A stretch of DNA of 64,000 nt from contig NZ_JAIBNX010000006.1 in the NCBI RefSeq assembly GCF_026130045.1, positions 39,488-103,487 of the forward strand. Direction: 5' to 3'. This DNA comes from Micromonospora sp. CPCC 205371. Lineage in GTDB: Bacteria; Actinomycetota; Actinomycetes; Mycobacteriales; Micromonosporaceae. The notes beneath the pieces were generated by a model that worked only from the letters and a program-made list of their open reading frames with translations, was not told where the DNA came from and searched no databases. The translations under genes and the position numbers were made by a program. This document shows positions 57,364 to 64,000 of the stretch, piece by piece. Within the stretch, counting starts at the first letter, position 1. Every line of letters begins with the position of its first letter.

Positions 57364-57611
57364 CGGGCATACACCCGGATCTCCCCGTCAACGAGTTGGC
57401 GCTGCGCCTCGAACGAGCCGGCGGGCGCGAAGCACACGATCCGGCCAGCGTTGATCTGCCCAGCCGTGCCGGTGTGCTGTACGCCGGTAGCGATCAGCGC
57501 CCACTCGCCCGGCCGCGCACGCAGGTCATCGGCGACCGCATCCCACTCAGCGATACGGCGCGGGCGTACACGCTCGACGGGCGGCGATTCCCAGCGGATG
57601 ACGGCGCTCAT
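57327..57611 (-). CDS. hypothetical protein (94 aa)
   Basis: Not recognised. AVIRWESPPVERVRPRRIAE, then LRARPGEWALIATGVQHTGT and AQRQLVDGEIRVYARYVGEE; beta-rich. It ends inside the convergent RHH gene (37-bp overlap). Confidence 0.5.
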   Translation of the reverse strand: MSAVIRWESPPVERVRPRRIAEWDAVADDLRARPGEWALIATGVQHTGTAGQINAGRIVCFAPAGSFEAQRQLVDGEIRVYARYVGEEDSLCVA

Positions 57612-58075
57612 GGGGTCTCTCCGTCGCCCTGCGCCTGCTGCGCCTCCACCCCACCGGACAGCCCCGCGTTTTCCCGGATCCGCTTGATCGCCGCTTCCTG
57701 CCGTTCACCGATCGACGGATCGGCTTGAAGGTCGGCCTTCGCGGCAGCGACCAAGGCGCGCATCGCGGTCTCACCCTCAGGGGAAAGCGGTGCGTCGCCG
57801 TGAACGACGGAGGGCGGATCACCGGAACCGTCATCGATCAACGTGACGTGCTGGGGACTGGGAGGTAGCTCCTCGTCCGGATCGTCCTCGCCGTCGAGGT
57901 ACACGTCGGTAACGATGTCGATCGTGTCGTACTCGCCGTCGTAGACCACATCCACAACGGCGCACCGGATGTAGCCGCCGGTCTCGCACGGGATGCGGGC
58001 GTACACGTCGTTGTCCCTGCGCGCATTGAGGGCGGCGACGAGGGCGCTGCGTGATAGCGGCGTGGGGCTAGGCAT
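57608..58075 (-). CDS. acidic hypothetical protein (155 aa)
   Basis: From ATG 58075, MPSPTPLSRSALVAALNARR. Strand-rich acidic domain (YIRCAVVDVVYDGEYDTIDI), then helical tail (ALVAAAKADLQADPSIGERQ). No motif. Confidence 0.5.
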   Translation of the reverse strand: MPSPTPLSRSALVAALNARRDNDVYARIPCETGGYIRCAVVDVVYDGEYDTIDIVTDVYLDGEDDPDEELPPSPQHVTLIDDGSGDPPSVVHGDAPLSPEGETAMRALVAAAKADLQADPSIGERQEAAIKRIRENAGLSGGVEAQQAQGDGETP

Positions 58076-58385
58076 CCGAACCACCCCGCGCTGGGCCGAT
58101 GAACGACACGCTGGCCTCAGCCCACGCAATCGACTCCTGCTGGTACCGGGCAGCCATCCGAGCAAGCGCCTGCTGCAGCCTGTCGACCATCACCGGCCGA
58201 ACCTCGACACACCAGCACGCGTTCTGCCACGGCGCGGCCGGCGCGGAGAACCATTGGCCATGGGTGCGCCAGGCAAGGTTGCGGACGATGTCGCCGACGT
58301 CGATGACGAAGTCCGCCCATTCCTCCTGCGACAGCTTGTCGTCGGAGTTTCCGATCGAGATGTAGACCGTCAGGTGGTCGCTCAT
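58068..58385 (-). CDS. hypothetical protein (105 aa)
   Basis: MSDHLTVYISIGNSDDKLSQ, a compact alpha-beta protein with QWFSAPAAPWQNACWCVEVR and QALARMAARYQQESIAWAEA. No family assigned. Confidence 0.5.
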   Translation of the reverse strand: MSDHLTVYISIGNSDDKLSQEEWADFVIDVGDIVRNLAWRTHGQWFSAPAAPWQNACWCVEVRPVMVDRLQQALARMAARYQQESIAWAEASVSFIGPARGGSDA

Positions 58386-58822
58386 CAGACGCTCACCACC
58401 AGCAGCGCCGACACCCACAGGCACGCGTAGTGCAGAGCCTGATCGGCGAGGTAGATGCCGTTCATGCCGTTACTGGACAGACGGGAGAACGGACCCGATC
58501 CGGTGGCTTCAAGCAGCAGCCGCACCGGCCACCTGCGGTCGATCAACGCGTGCGTGGCTGCGCTGAAACCCAAACCTGCGGCGGCGCCAGCCCACGTGAC
58601 CGGCAAGTCCAGCACCGCGACGGCAACGAGCAGCATCGCCGCCACCACCGCGTGGTACAGGGCGACGTGGCCGATAATGTGCCGCCAGCCCGCCCAGCCC
58701 GGCTCTGCCTTCCCGCTGGCCTGCCTGTCGGTCTGACCCAATACGTGGTCGGCGAGCTGGTGCCCCGCATACAGGGTCACGGCGACAGCGGCGAAGGCGG
58801 CGCCGCTAGCCACGGCGCACAC
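58385..58822 (-). CDS. multi-pass membrane protein (DUF3307-like)
   Basis: 145 residues, about four membrane helices. VTLYAGHQLADHVLGQTDRQ and GWRHIIGHVALYHAVVAAML carry the conserved His-Asp pattern of DUF3307 proteins; the LLEATGSGPFSRLSSNGMNG and YLADQALHYACLWVSALLV end is typical of actinophage copies. Its role is unknown; a membrane function in infection is likely. Confidence 0.65.
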   Translation of the reverse strand: MCAVASGAAFAAVAVTLYAGHQLADHVLGQTDRQASGKAEPGWAGWRHIIGHVALYHAVVAAMLLVAVAVLDLPVTWAGAAAGLGFSAATHALIDRRWPVRLLLEATGSGPFSRLSSNGMNGIYLADQALHYACLWVSALLVVSV

Positions 58823-59195
58823 TCCGCTCCGGTGTCTGGTTCAACCGCAGGACAGCGGTTTCCTCGTTGTCGCCGCCGTACGAGCCCGGCACGATCACCT
58901 GCGTTTCGTCGTCGACCCGTACCGGATGCGCTGGCACCACGCGAGGACCCGACGAAGGGCCACGATGCGCGCCCCGCCTCGACCGCTCCGGCTTCACCTC
59001 GGCGACCGGGGGCGCCAGCCACGTGTGCGCGGCGGTCAACGACTCGGTTTGGAGCCGCCGCTCGTACCTGCGCCGGACCACCGCAGCCCCCGCAAGGAAG
59101 CCGAGGATGGTGAACGCGGCCACGATCTGGGCCACACCCACCCAGGCGGGCATGCCGGCGGCGGCGAAGATGACGTCGAGGATGAACCCGCTCAC
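58806..59195 (-). CDS. membrane protein (129 aa)
   Basis: One strong membrane helix at residues 17-41 (AWVGVAQIVAAFTILGFLAG) preceded by a hydrophobic N-terminus, then a basic cytosolic helix (RRRYERRLQTESLTAAH) and a disordered tail. Next to several other membrane genes. Confidence 0.55.
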   Translation of the reverse strand: MSGFILDVIFAAAGMPAWVGVAQIVAAFTILGFLAGAAVVRRRYERRLQTESLTAAHTWLAPPVAEVKPERSRRGAHRGPSSGPRVVPAHPVRVDDETQVIVPGSYGGDNEETAVLRLNQTPERSVRRG

Positions 59196-59740
59196 CGTCC
59201 GACCTCCCGAAGTGCACGAGCGAGAGAGGCGTCACCGATCTGCCGGGTGTCGTCCTCAAGTAGCCCGTCGGGCACCCGATGCCGGCCAACCTTCGGTTCC
59301 TCGGCTACGTCGGCGTGCGGGTAGTCGTCGTCACCGGTCGGGACCGGACGGTCCTCATCAGGCACAGGCGGCTCGTCGAGGACAACGGCGCGTGGCTTGA
59401 TGTTCACCGACCACGGTTCGACGCTGACCGCCGTGTTGATGTACCTGACCCGCTCGATCACCGGGCGGATGGCACGCGGATTGCGGGCGGCCACGAACCC
59501 AGTCGCCGCTCCGGCCAGCGCAGCACGCTCGATCACATGCTCGATTGCGGCGCCGTGGATTGCCCGGATCGCGTTCTCTTTGATCGCAGCGATCCGCGCA
59601 GCCGTCTCCGAATCACGGGCAAGATCCAGCACAGCGCGCCAGTCGGCACGCCCGAACAGGAACGCGGCAGCCACAAGAGCAACCCAGCCGGCGCTGACGA
59701 TCACGATCAACCAGATGGGAACGGAAACCTGCTCAAACAC
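59192..59740 (-). CDS. membrane protein with acidic tail (182 aa)
   Basis: From GTG 59740. A membrane helix (VPIWLIVIVSAGWVALVAAA), a helical region (RDSETAARIAAIKENAIRAI), then GAAIEHVIERAALAGAATGF and a long disordered acidic tail. Its start lies just behind the preceding small gene. Function unknown. Confidence 0.5.
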   Translation of the reverse strand: MFEQVSVPIWLIVIVSAGWVALVAAAFLFGRADWRAVLDLARDSETAARIAAIKENAIRAIHGAAIEHVIERAALAGAATGFVAARNPRAIRPVIERVRYINTAVSVEPWSVNIKPRAVVLDEPPVPDEDRPVPTGDDDYPHADVAEEPKVGRHRVPDGLLEDDTRQIGDASLARALREVGR

Positions 59741-59894
59741 GAGCCACCGCCCGAGCCTCAGCGCGACGCTCCAGCGAGTCACGCAGCCGCACCCAACCGA
59801 TCACCAGCAGGGTGAGCGGCAGGAACGGCAACAACACCAGCGCGAGCACAAGCTGGGTCAGGACGATCCCCCAGCCGTATCCATCTCTGTTCAC
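59733..59894 (-). CDS. 53-residue membrane peptide
   Basis: MNRDGYGWGIVLTQLVLALV with a long hydrophobic helix (LLPFLPLTLLVIGWVRLRD), then a basic end. GTG overlaps the upstream stop (GTGA). Possibly holin-like by size, but there is no evidence of lysis function. Confidence 0.5.
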   Translation of the reverse strand: MNRDGYGWGIVLTQLVLALVLLPFLPLTLLVIGWVRLRDSLERRAEARAVARV

Positions 59895-60034
59895 GGGCGA
59901 GCCTTTCGAAGGGTGCGGGCCCAGCCCGCGCAGCGAAGAAGGGCGGCAGCAGCCGCAGGCACAACGGCGACACCGACGGCGACACCGACGGCGACACCGA
60001 CCGCCCCGCTGGCGATCCAGATACGGCGACTCAC
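59891..60034 (-). CDS. 47-residue peptide with GVAV tandem repeat
   Basis: From GTG 60034, MSRRIWIASGAVGVAV followed by two more GVAV units, a membrane-like segment built on three near-perfect 12-bp repeats, and a basic C-terminus. GTG overlaps the upstream stop. The repeat may slip during replication. Confidence 0.45.
   Translation of the reverse strand: MSRRIWIASGAVGVAVGVAVGVAVVPAAAAALLRCAGWARTLRKARP
59965..60000. repeat. tandem 12-bp repeat (three copies)
   Basis: A 12-bp unit, CGACGGCGACAC on the plus strand, repeats three times and encodes GVAV units in the 47-residue peptide. A slippage-prone in-frame repeat; loss or gain of a unit would keep the reading frame. Confidence 0.7.
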
Positions 60035-60387
60035 CGCACACCAACCCGGGCGGACTCGTTCACCGGCCAGCGGCTATTCCGGCCAGACACCTCCGTGTTC
60101 CACCAGTACGCCTGCTCCCGCTGAAACCCGGCGATTTGCAGCCGCTGCTGGTGGGCCACCTCTTGCAGCCCTTCCATCGCCTTCAGATGCCGGGCGCGCC
60201 AATGCCAATCGGTGATGCGCCAGGCGACAACAGCACCAACCAGGAGGGTCAGCGCAGGCACCGTGAAGCCGGCGGCGTCAGCGGCCAGCAGCAGCACGGC
60301 AGGGACGCAGACCGCAGCAGCACGCAGGATCTCCCGGCGCGACAGGTGCGACATGTGTAGGTGCGGCACGGCAATGTGGACGCTCAC
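60031..60387 (-). CDS. membrane protein (118 aa)
   Basis: Two hydrophobic helices (AAVCVPAVLLLAADAAGFTV and PALTLLVGAVVAWRITDWHW) then a basic helical tail (HLKAMEGLQEVAHQQRLQIA). His-rich N-terminus (VHIAVPHLHMSHLSRREI). Likely a two-pass membrane protein. Confidence 0.55.
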   Translation of the reverse strand: MSVHIAVPHLHMSHLSRREILRAAAVCVPAVLLLAADAAGFTVPALTLLVGAVVAWRITDWHWRARHLKAMEGLQEVAHQQRLQIAGFQREQAYWWNTEVSGRNSRWPVNESARVGVR

Positions 60388-60569
60388 CGGACAGCCGCCT
60401 TAGGAGCCGCCACAACCGCGAGCCGTCGTGTACCACCGCTGATCTCATCCCACGCCCGGGCCCGGGAAGAGACCCACACCAGCACCTCAGCCAAGTTGTC
60501 GACCTCAACCCAGCGGACCCGACGATCCGGGGGAGCGGTAGCGGAAACAATCCGCAAGGCCAGAGTCAT
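60384..60569 (-). CDS. 61-residue hypothetical protein
   Basis: MTLALRIVSATAPPDRRVRW, VLVWVSSRARAWDEISGGTR; a small alpha-beta protein, function unknown. Confidence 0.45.
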   Translation of the reverse strand: MTLALRIVSATAPPDRRVRWVEVDNLAEVLVWVSSRARAWDEISGGTRRLAVVAAPKAAVR

Positions 60570-60868
60570 GACAGCCCACCGCCAGCCGACGCCTCGAAGC
60601 GGCCCTCGACCCTGCGCAGCCGCTCATCAGCATGGGTCCACGCCGACGCCAACTGCTCCGACAGTCGACCCAACAGGATGGATGCGTCCGTCGGGTCGAG
60701 AGAGATCAGCGGCTCACCCGGCTTGTCCCTGTGCACCACATCGATTCGCGGCGGGCGGTCCAGCGAACCCGGCGTGTGCAGTACGGCCAGGTCGTTGAGT
60801 GCCATCACCGGCAGTGCGATGTCGCGCTCGACGGTGGCAAGTTCGTCCAAGATGGTCTCGGTGGTCAT
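60566..60868 (-). CDS. hypothetical protein (100 aa)
   Basis: MTTETILDELATVERDIALP, then a strand-rich middle (DRPPRIDVVHRDKPGEPLIS) and a helical C-terminus. No known motif. Confidence 0.5.
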   Translation of the reverse strand: MTTETILDELATVERDIALPVMALNDLAVLHTPGSLDRPPRIDVVHRDKPGEPLISLDPTDASILLGRLSEQLASAWTHADERLRRVEGRFEASAGGGLS

Positions 60869-61302
60869 GCAACGCCCCCGTTGGTCGTTCGGGCAGAGCG
60901 GAGAAGGCTGGCCTGGAAGTCACACAGGTGGCCGGCCAAATACAGGTGGGTCGGTTGCTGGCACGGCTCTAGCGGCGGAACACAGCGACAGCAGGGCGGG
61001 GTGGAAGTCGCCTCAACCGGGCTAGCGGCAAGCGTCAGCGGCGCAGGAGCCGGCTCGACGGTCGCGCCGCCACGGCACGACGGAACCTTCCGGCCCGAAC
61101 CCTGCGACCCGTCCGGCCACAGCCAGAAGTCCAGCCACTCCCCGTCGACCAAGTCCGAACGGCGCTTCAACCCGCAACCGTCACGGCGGCAGGTGTAAAC
61201 GTGACGGGTCGGATCATCCCGGCGAGGCTGCTTGTCCCACGAGTGCCGGGCGCCGGCGCGGACGCTGGGGGCGTCCGAGATGGCGGTCACCGAAGCAGTC
61301 AC
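60865..61302 (-). CDS. Cys-containing hypothetical protein (145 aa)
   Basis: From GTG 61302. A VYTCRRDGCGLKRRSDLVDG zinc-like motif in the N-terminal half, then Pro/Cys-rich PPCCRCVPPLEPCQQPTHLY. It lies next to the methyltransferase and could assist it only by position. Confidence 0.5.
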   Translation of the reverse strand: MTASVTAISDAPSVRAGARHSWDKQPRRDDPTRHVYTCRRDGCGLKRRSDLVDGEWLDFWLWPDGSQGSGRKVPSCRGGATVEPAPAPLTLAASPVEATSTPPCCRCVPPLEPCQQPTHLYLAGHLCDFQASLLRSARTTNGGVA

Positions 61303-63233
61303 CGGGCACCGCCGCTGTCGAGCGCGACGCGCAGCCGAGACCCGATCCACGCCCCGACCGCAGGGGATACGGCGTTGCCGAACCCGTCCACCTGGTCGCG
61401 GGCGGAGCCCCACACGACGAAGCTGCCCTGGTGGTCCGGGAAGTCCACGTCGAACCCGCAGCCCCGGCCGACCTCGTGGGGCCCGAGCATCCGGAAGTAG
61501 CAGTCCTCCAGGGAAAGATCGGCGAGAGCGTTCCGCCACTCGGCCAGCGACGGCGCGGCGCTCGCGCCGTTCTGCTCGTGCCAGCCGGAGAACAGCAACG
61601 CCTGGTTGGCGCTCGACGCAACGATCGTGCCGAGCGGGTCGCTGACGGGATGGGCCCGGTACTGGGCCTCATCGATTGAGCCGTTGTTCTTGATGGTCCC
61701 GGCAGCGGTGAGCAAGCCAGGGACCTGGTCGGAGGTCACCGTCGGCATCGGCTCGGCATGCACGGTCGGCACCGTGTTCCGGCGGAACGGGACGACGCCC
61801 GCAGACAGCAGGCTCAAGGTCTCGGAGCCGGCCTGGGTCGGCAGCGGCTCGTCCGCGCCACGCGGGGCGCCCTGGTAGTTGTTCACCGCCGCGAGCAGCA
61901 CTGCCTTCTCGTGCGTGCTCGTGACGGTGTCCATCGGCCGACTGATGTGCTGGCCGTCGCCGTTGTGCCGGTGGGCGGCGAGAACGTGGCCCGTGAGTGC
62001 GACAGGCGACGCGAGCAAGCCGGTCGTGTTGGTCGCGGTCTGTGCCCACAGCGGCTGACCCAGGTCGCGGGTCCGGCAGTCAGATCCGGGGCGTTCGAAC
62101 GTGTTCCCGGCGGCGACCATGACAGCGCCCGTCGACAGCAGCGCGGTCTCCTGCTGGCTGGTCTGGGTGGCCATCGGCTGCCACGGGTGCCGCTCCACGC
62201 CGCGCACCGCCTTGGCGGGCATGAGGATCGCAGGAAACTCGGCGAAGCGGCTGCGGCATCGTTCGGCGCGGGCCATCGTCGCCGGCGCGAGCGGCCTAGC
62301 GCGGTCGCCGATCCGCGTGCCGAGATTCGTCAAGTCCAGCGCGTTGATCGACGGGGCCATGGGTGGGATGACCTCGACGCGGCAGCGCGGACAGCGGTAG
62401 TTGTACTGCTTGCCGTACCGCACCGAGCCAGTCGCGGGGATGCCGGTCTTCCACGACCACACGCCGGGCACGACCTCGCGGCAGCGGTCGCACCACGCCG
62501 CCGGCCGGTGATCCAGATCGGGGGCGGGCAGGGCGCGATCCCAGAACGCGATGTACAGCCGATCCCGCGACTGGGAGACGTCGAAGAACTGCGAGTTCAG
62601 GTACATCACCTTGTACTCGTAGTTGAGGTTCTTGAACTGGCGCAGCCACCAGCGGTAGGTCGAGCCGTCGCCGACCTTCGGGCGTCCCGGAATGGCAGGG
62701 CCCCACGAGGCCAGTTCGGTGGTGCACTCGATGAGGATCATGCGCGGGTGGTGCCGCTCGGCGTAGTGCAGGACGCAATTCGCGGTCGCCCGGTCCCGTT
62801 CCGAGCGCGTAACGCGGTCCTCGAAGTCCGGGTCGTCGAAGTTGAACAGCGTCAACCCCTGTGCGTAAGCCTTCTGCGTGTTCGCCTGCGAATGGTTTGT
62901 GCAACTGACGCCAGCGACGAGAAGGTCGGCGGCGGGGAGGTCTCGGGCGTCGTGGTAGTCGGACGATTCGGGGTCGACGAGGTCAGCGATCCAGTGCTCG
63001 GCGTACGGGTGGTTGGCCTCGTGAACCTGCACCTTGTAGTCGTTGTGGTTCGCGGCCATGATCGTGGTGAACCCGGCCTGCCTGATGCCGTCGGTCAACC
63101 CACCGAAGCCCGAGAACAGGTCGACCGCGACGAGCTCGTCGTGGCGGAACCGGCGCCGCCGAGTGGCCGGACGGTGTGTCGCCGTGCGCCCCGCGATGAT
63201 CCGTCGACGGCTACGGGCTGCGGTCGTGCTCAT
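61299..63233 (-). CDS. cytosine-C5 DNA methyltransferase (long, divergent)
   Basis: 644 residues. Motif I LVAVDLFSGFGGLTDGIRQA binds AdoMet, and the motif IV region reads VAGVSCTNHSQAN, with Ser in place of the usual Pro before the catalytic Cys. IECTTELASWG replaces the usual ENV. QSRDRLYIAF is motif VIII, a CxxC pair lies in YRCPRCRVEV, and GFGNAVSPAVGAWIG is motifs IX/X. The middle (residues about 385-560) has repeated PxxTV/Q segments resembling target-recognition repeats. It probably methylates phage DNA to evade host restriction. ATG overlaps the upstream stop by 4 bases. Confidence 0.85.
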   Translation of the reverse strand: MSTTAARSRRRIIAGRTATHRPATRRRRFRHDELVAVDLFSGFGGLTDGIRQAGFTTIMAANHNDYKVQVHEANHPYAEHWIADLVDPESSDYHDARDLPAADLLVAGVSCTNHSQANTQKAYAQGLTLFNFDDPDFEDRVTRSERDRATANCVLHYAERHHPRMILIECTTELASWGPAIPGRPKVGDGSTYRWWLRQFKNLNYEYKVMYLNSQFFDVSQSRDRLYIAFWDRALPAPDLDHRPAAWCDRCREVVPGVWSWKTGIPATGSVRYGKQYNYRCPRCRVEVIPPMAPSINALDLTNLGTRIGDRARPLAPATMARAERCRSRFAEFPAILMPAKAVRGVERHPWQPMATQTSQQETALLSTGAVMVAAGNTFERPGSDCRTRDLGQPLWAQTATNTTGLLASPVALTGHVLAAHRHNGDGQHISRPMDTVTSTHEKAVLLAAVNNYQGAPRGADEPLPTQAGSETLSLLSAGVVPFRRNTVPTVHAEPMPTVTSDQVPGLLTAAGTIKNNGSIDEAQYRAHPVSDPLGTIVASSANQALLFSGWHEQNGASAAPSLAEWRNALADLSLEDCYFRMLGPHEVGRGCGFDVDFPDHQGSFVVWGSARDQVDGFGNAVSPAVGAWIGSRLRVALDSGGAR

Positions 63234-63529
63234 CGATCGCCACCGGCCAGCAGCGATGCCTCGCCCGAACGCCACACCCGGTCGTGCCCAGCCGGGTCCG
63301 GGCACTCCGGCACCGGAAGGCCACACGATGGGCACCCGCCAGCCTGCGGGCAGCCAGGACAGCCGTACACCGGCTGCGGGTGTGCCAGATCGTGCGCGGC
63401 AGGAACCACACCAGTCCGCAGGTACGCCTCCACCTCGGAAGGCCAGTCCGAGCTCGCGGCGATCGCAGCAACGACAGGCAGGTGGTCCCAGGCGTCAGAG
63501 GTAGGACCCAGCGGCAGCGTCGTCGTCAC
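63230..63529 (-). CDS. zinc-ribbon protein (99 aa)
   Basis: CPGCPQAGGCPSCGLPVPEC gives a multi-Cys ribbon at residues 57-76. The N-terminus is helical (HLPVVAAIAASSDWPSEVEA). Directly upstream of the methyltransferase. Confidence 0.55.
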   Translation of the reverse strand: MTTTLPLGPTSDAWDHLPVVAAIAASSDWPSEVEAYLRTGVVPAAHDLAHPQPVYGCPGCPQAGGCPSCGLPVPECPDPAGHDRVWRSGEASLLAGGDR

Positions 63530-63864
63530 CGGACACCGCCGGCCAACGCAACCGAACGGCGTGCCACCAGACGGGAGATCGCCAACGGGTCATCCAACTC
63601 GGGGATGTCCCACGCGGCCAGCAACGCCCGTACTGCACGGATCACTGCCATGTCATCGGCCCGCAGACCCGGCGCGGAACCCTGATCCTTCAGCCGGATA
63701 CGCATCTCCGCCGCGAGGGCAACTGGGTCGATCGGGCGCTGCGTCGGCCCGTTCGGTCCCGGCAGTGGTCCGGGGTACGGCGACGGCGTGTGCGGAGGAA
63801 GCGGTTGCCCGGCAGACGTCACACTGTGCGTTGAAGTGGCGTCCGATATAGTCGAGATAGTCAT
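63526..63864 (-). CDS. hypothetical protein (112 aa)
   Basis: C-terminal 65 residues are helical (VALAAEMRIRLKDQGSAPGL, MAVIRAVRALLAAWDIPELD). The N-terminal 45 are Ser/Pro-rich and less certain; a second frame runs through the same DNA, so the true start may be internal. Confidence 0.5.
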   Translation of the reverse strand: MTISTISDATSTHSVTSAGQPLPPHTPSPYPGPLPGPNGPTQRPIDPVALAAEMRIRLKDQGSAPGLRADDMAVIRAVRALLAAWDIPELDDPLAISRLVARRSVALAGGVR

Positions 63865-64000
63865 TGCAGCCGATGTCCCCTTCGATCGGGTCGGTTGTGA
63901 TGAGGTTTTGGAGGCGTCTACCCGGTGGGGGGCGGGAGAGGCCGTTCGTTTTGGTGGGGGTCCCCGCCATGCCCCGCCCCCCCCCCCCCTGGCCTGACCT
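63865..64000. other. non-coding right edge with a 13-C tract
   Basis: 136 bases without a supported gene. It contains GCCCCG then 13 consecutive C (63977-63989). No clear promoter or terminator is visible. The tract may be a genome end, an assembly artefact or a slippage tract. Confidence 0.4.

Noticed and set aside
59733..59894. Holin
   Set aside because: Size and one helix fit, but there is no endolysin, no two-helix topology and no dual start; lysis genes probably lie outside the window.
63653..63970. 105-codon leftward frame starting next to the C tract
   Set aside because: It runs out of frame through the gene at 63526-63864, whose C-terminus is better supported, and its end is Arg/Pro-rich. 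A real N-terminal portion cannot be excluded.
1..64000. CRISPR arrays, insertion sequences, rRNA genes
   Set aside because: No regularly spaced direct repeats, transposase motifs, terminal inverted repeats or rRNA-like sequences were seen on either strand.

Overview
The window is one contiguous block of a GC-rich (roughly two-thirds G+C by eye) tailed-phage genome of the siphovirus type, very probably infecting a mycelial actinomycete such as Streptomyces or a relative. The signs are GTG and TTG starts, ATGA/GTGA/TGATG stop-start overlaps between almost every pair of genes, many small Cys-rich actinophage proteins, a lipoprotein of the kind seen in Streptomyces phages, and actinobacterial codon use. 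I see no bacterial chromosomal genes, integrase or att site, so nothing shows that this is an integrated prophage. Nearly every gene reads leftward (minus strand). Only two small regulator-like genes read rightward. No gene-free stretch exceeds 200 bases.

Layout in transcription order, right to left. (a) 64.0-57.3 kb: a long cytosine-C5 DNA methyltransferase, then a run of small membrane and unknown proteins. (b) 57.4-47 kb: a rightward ribbon-helix-helix regulator with an upstream operator array, a Bro-N antirepressor, a RecE/Cas4-like exonuclease with a RecT-like annealing protein, an HNH protein, a SLOG-fold protein, a RusA-like resolvase, and VWA-domain and ASCH proteins. (c) 47-40 kb: RNase H, zinc-finger and XRE regulators, SSB, an SPFH-like lipoprotein, a LexA-like winged helix, a rightward Phd/YefM-like antitoxin, a restriction-endonuclease-fold nuclease and a replication initiator. 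(d) 40.4-36.6 kb: a primase-helicase interrupted by a class 3 intein, and a DEDD exonuclease. (e) 36.6-32.3 kb: small accessory genes. (f) 32.3-30.2 kb: terminase small and large subunits. (g) 30.2-23 kb: about 19 small accessory genes, including a GT-A glycosyltransferase, a DUF1360 membrane protein and a tRNA-like element. (h) 22.9-0 kb: the structural module. It holds the portal, a MuF/2H-phosphoesterase/protease polyprotein, a 21-residue microprotein, the major capsid, two fibre-like proteins, a putative tail tube, a head-tail connector carrying a second intein, neck proteins, the frameshifted tail assembly chaperones, the tape measure and the first minor tail proteins.

How it works together: early genes on the right modify DNA and handle recombination and replication (SSB, primase-helicase, RecE/RecT-like pair, RusA, RNase H). 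Terminase and the head and tail genes follow downstream. Strong GC-rich hairpins separate a few transcription units: after the tail-tube gene, between the tail chaperones and the tape measure, and after the lipoprotein.

Most striking observation: the class 3 intein in the primase-helicase holds 17 copies of the palindrome CTCGAG in about 1 kb, and I found none anywhere else in the 64 kb. The copies fall in all three codon phases and use otherwise rare codons, so this is a DNA-level property of the intein. Other points of interest are the second intein in a virion connector, a tRNA-like element with a 42-nt anticodon loop, a 2H phosphoesterase embedded in a capsid polyprotein, and an operator array ahead of a leaderless regulator gene.
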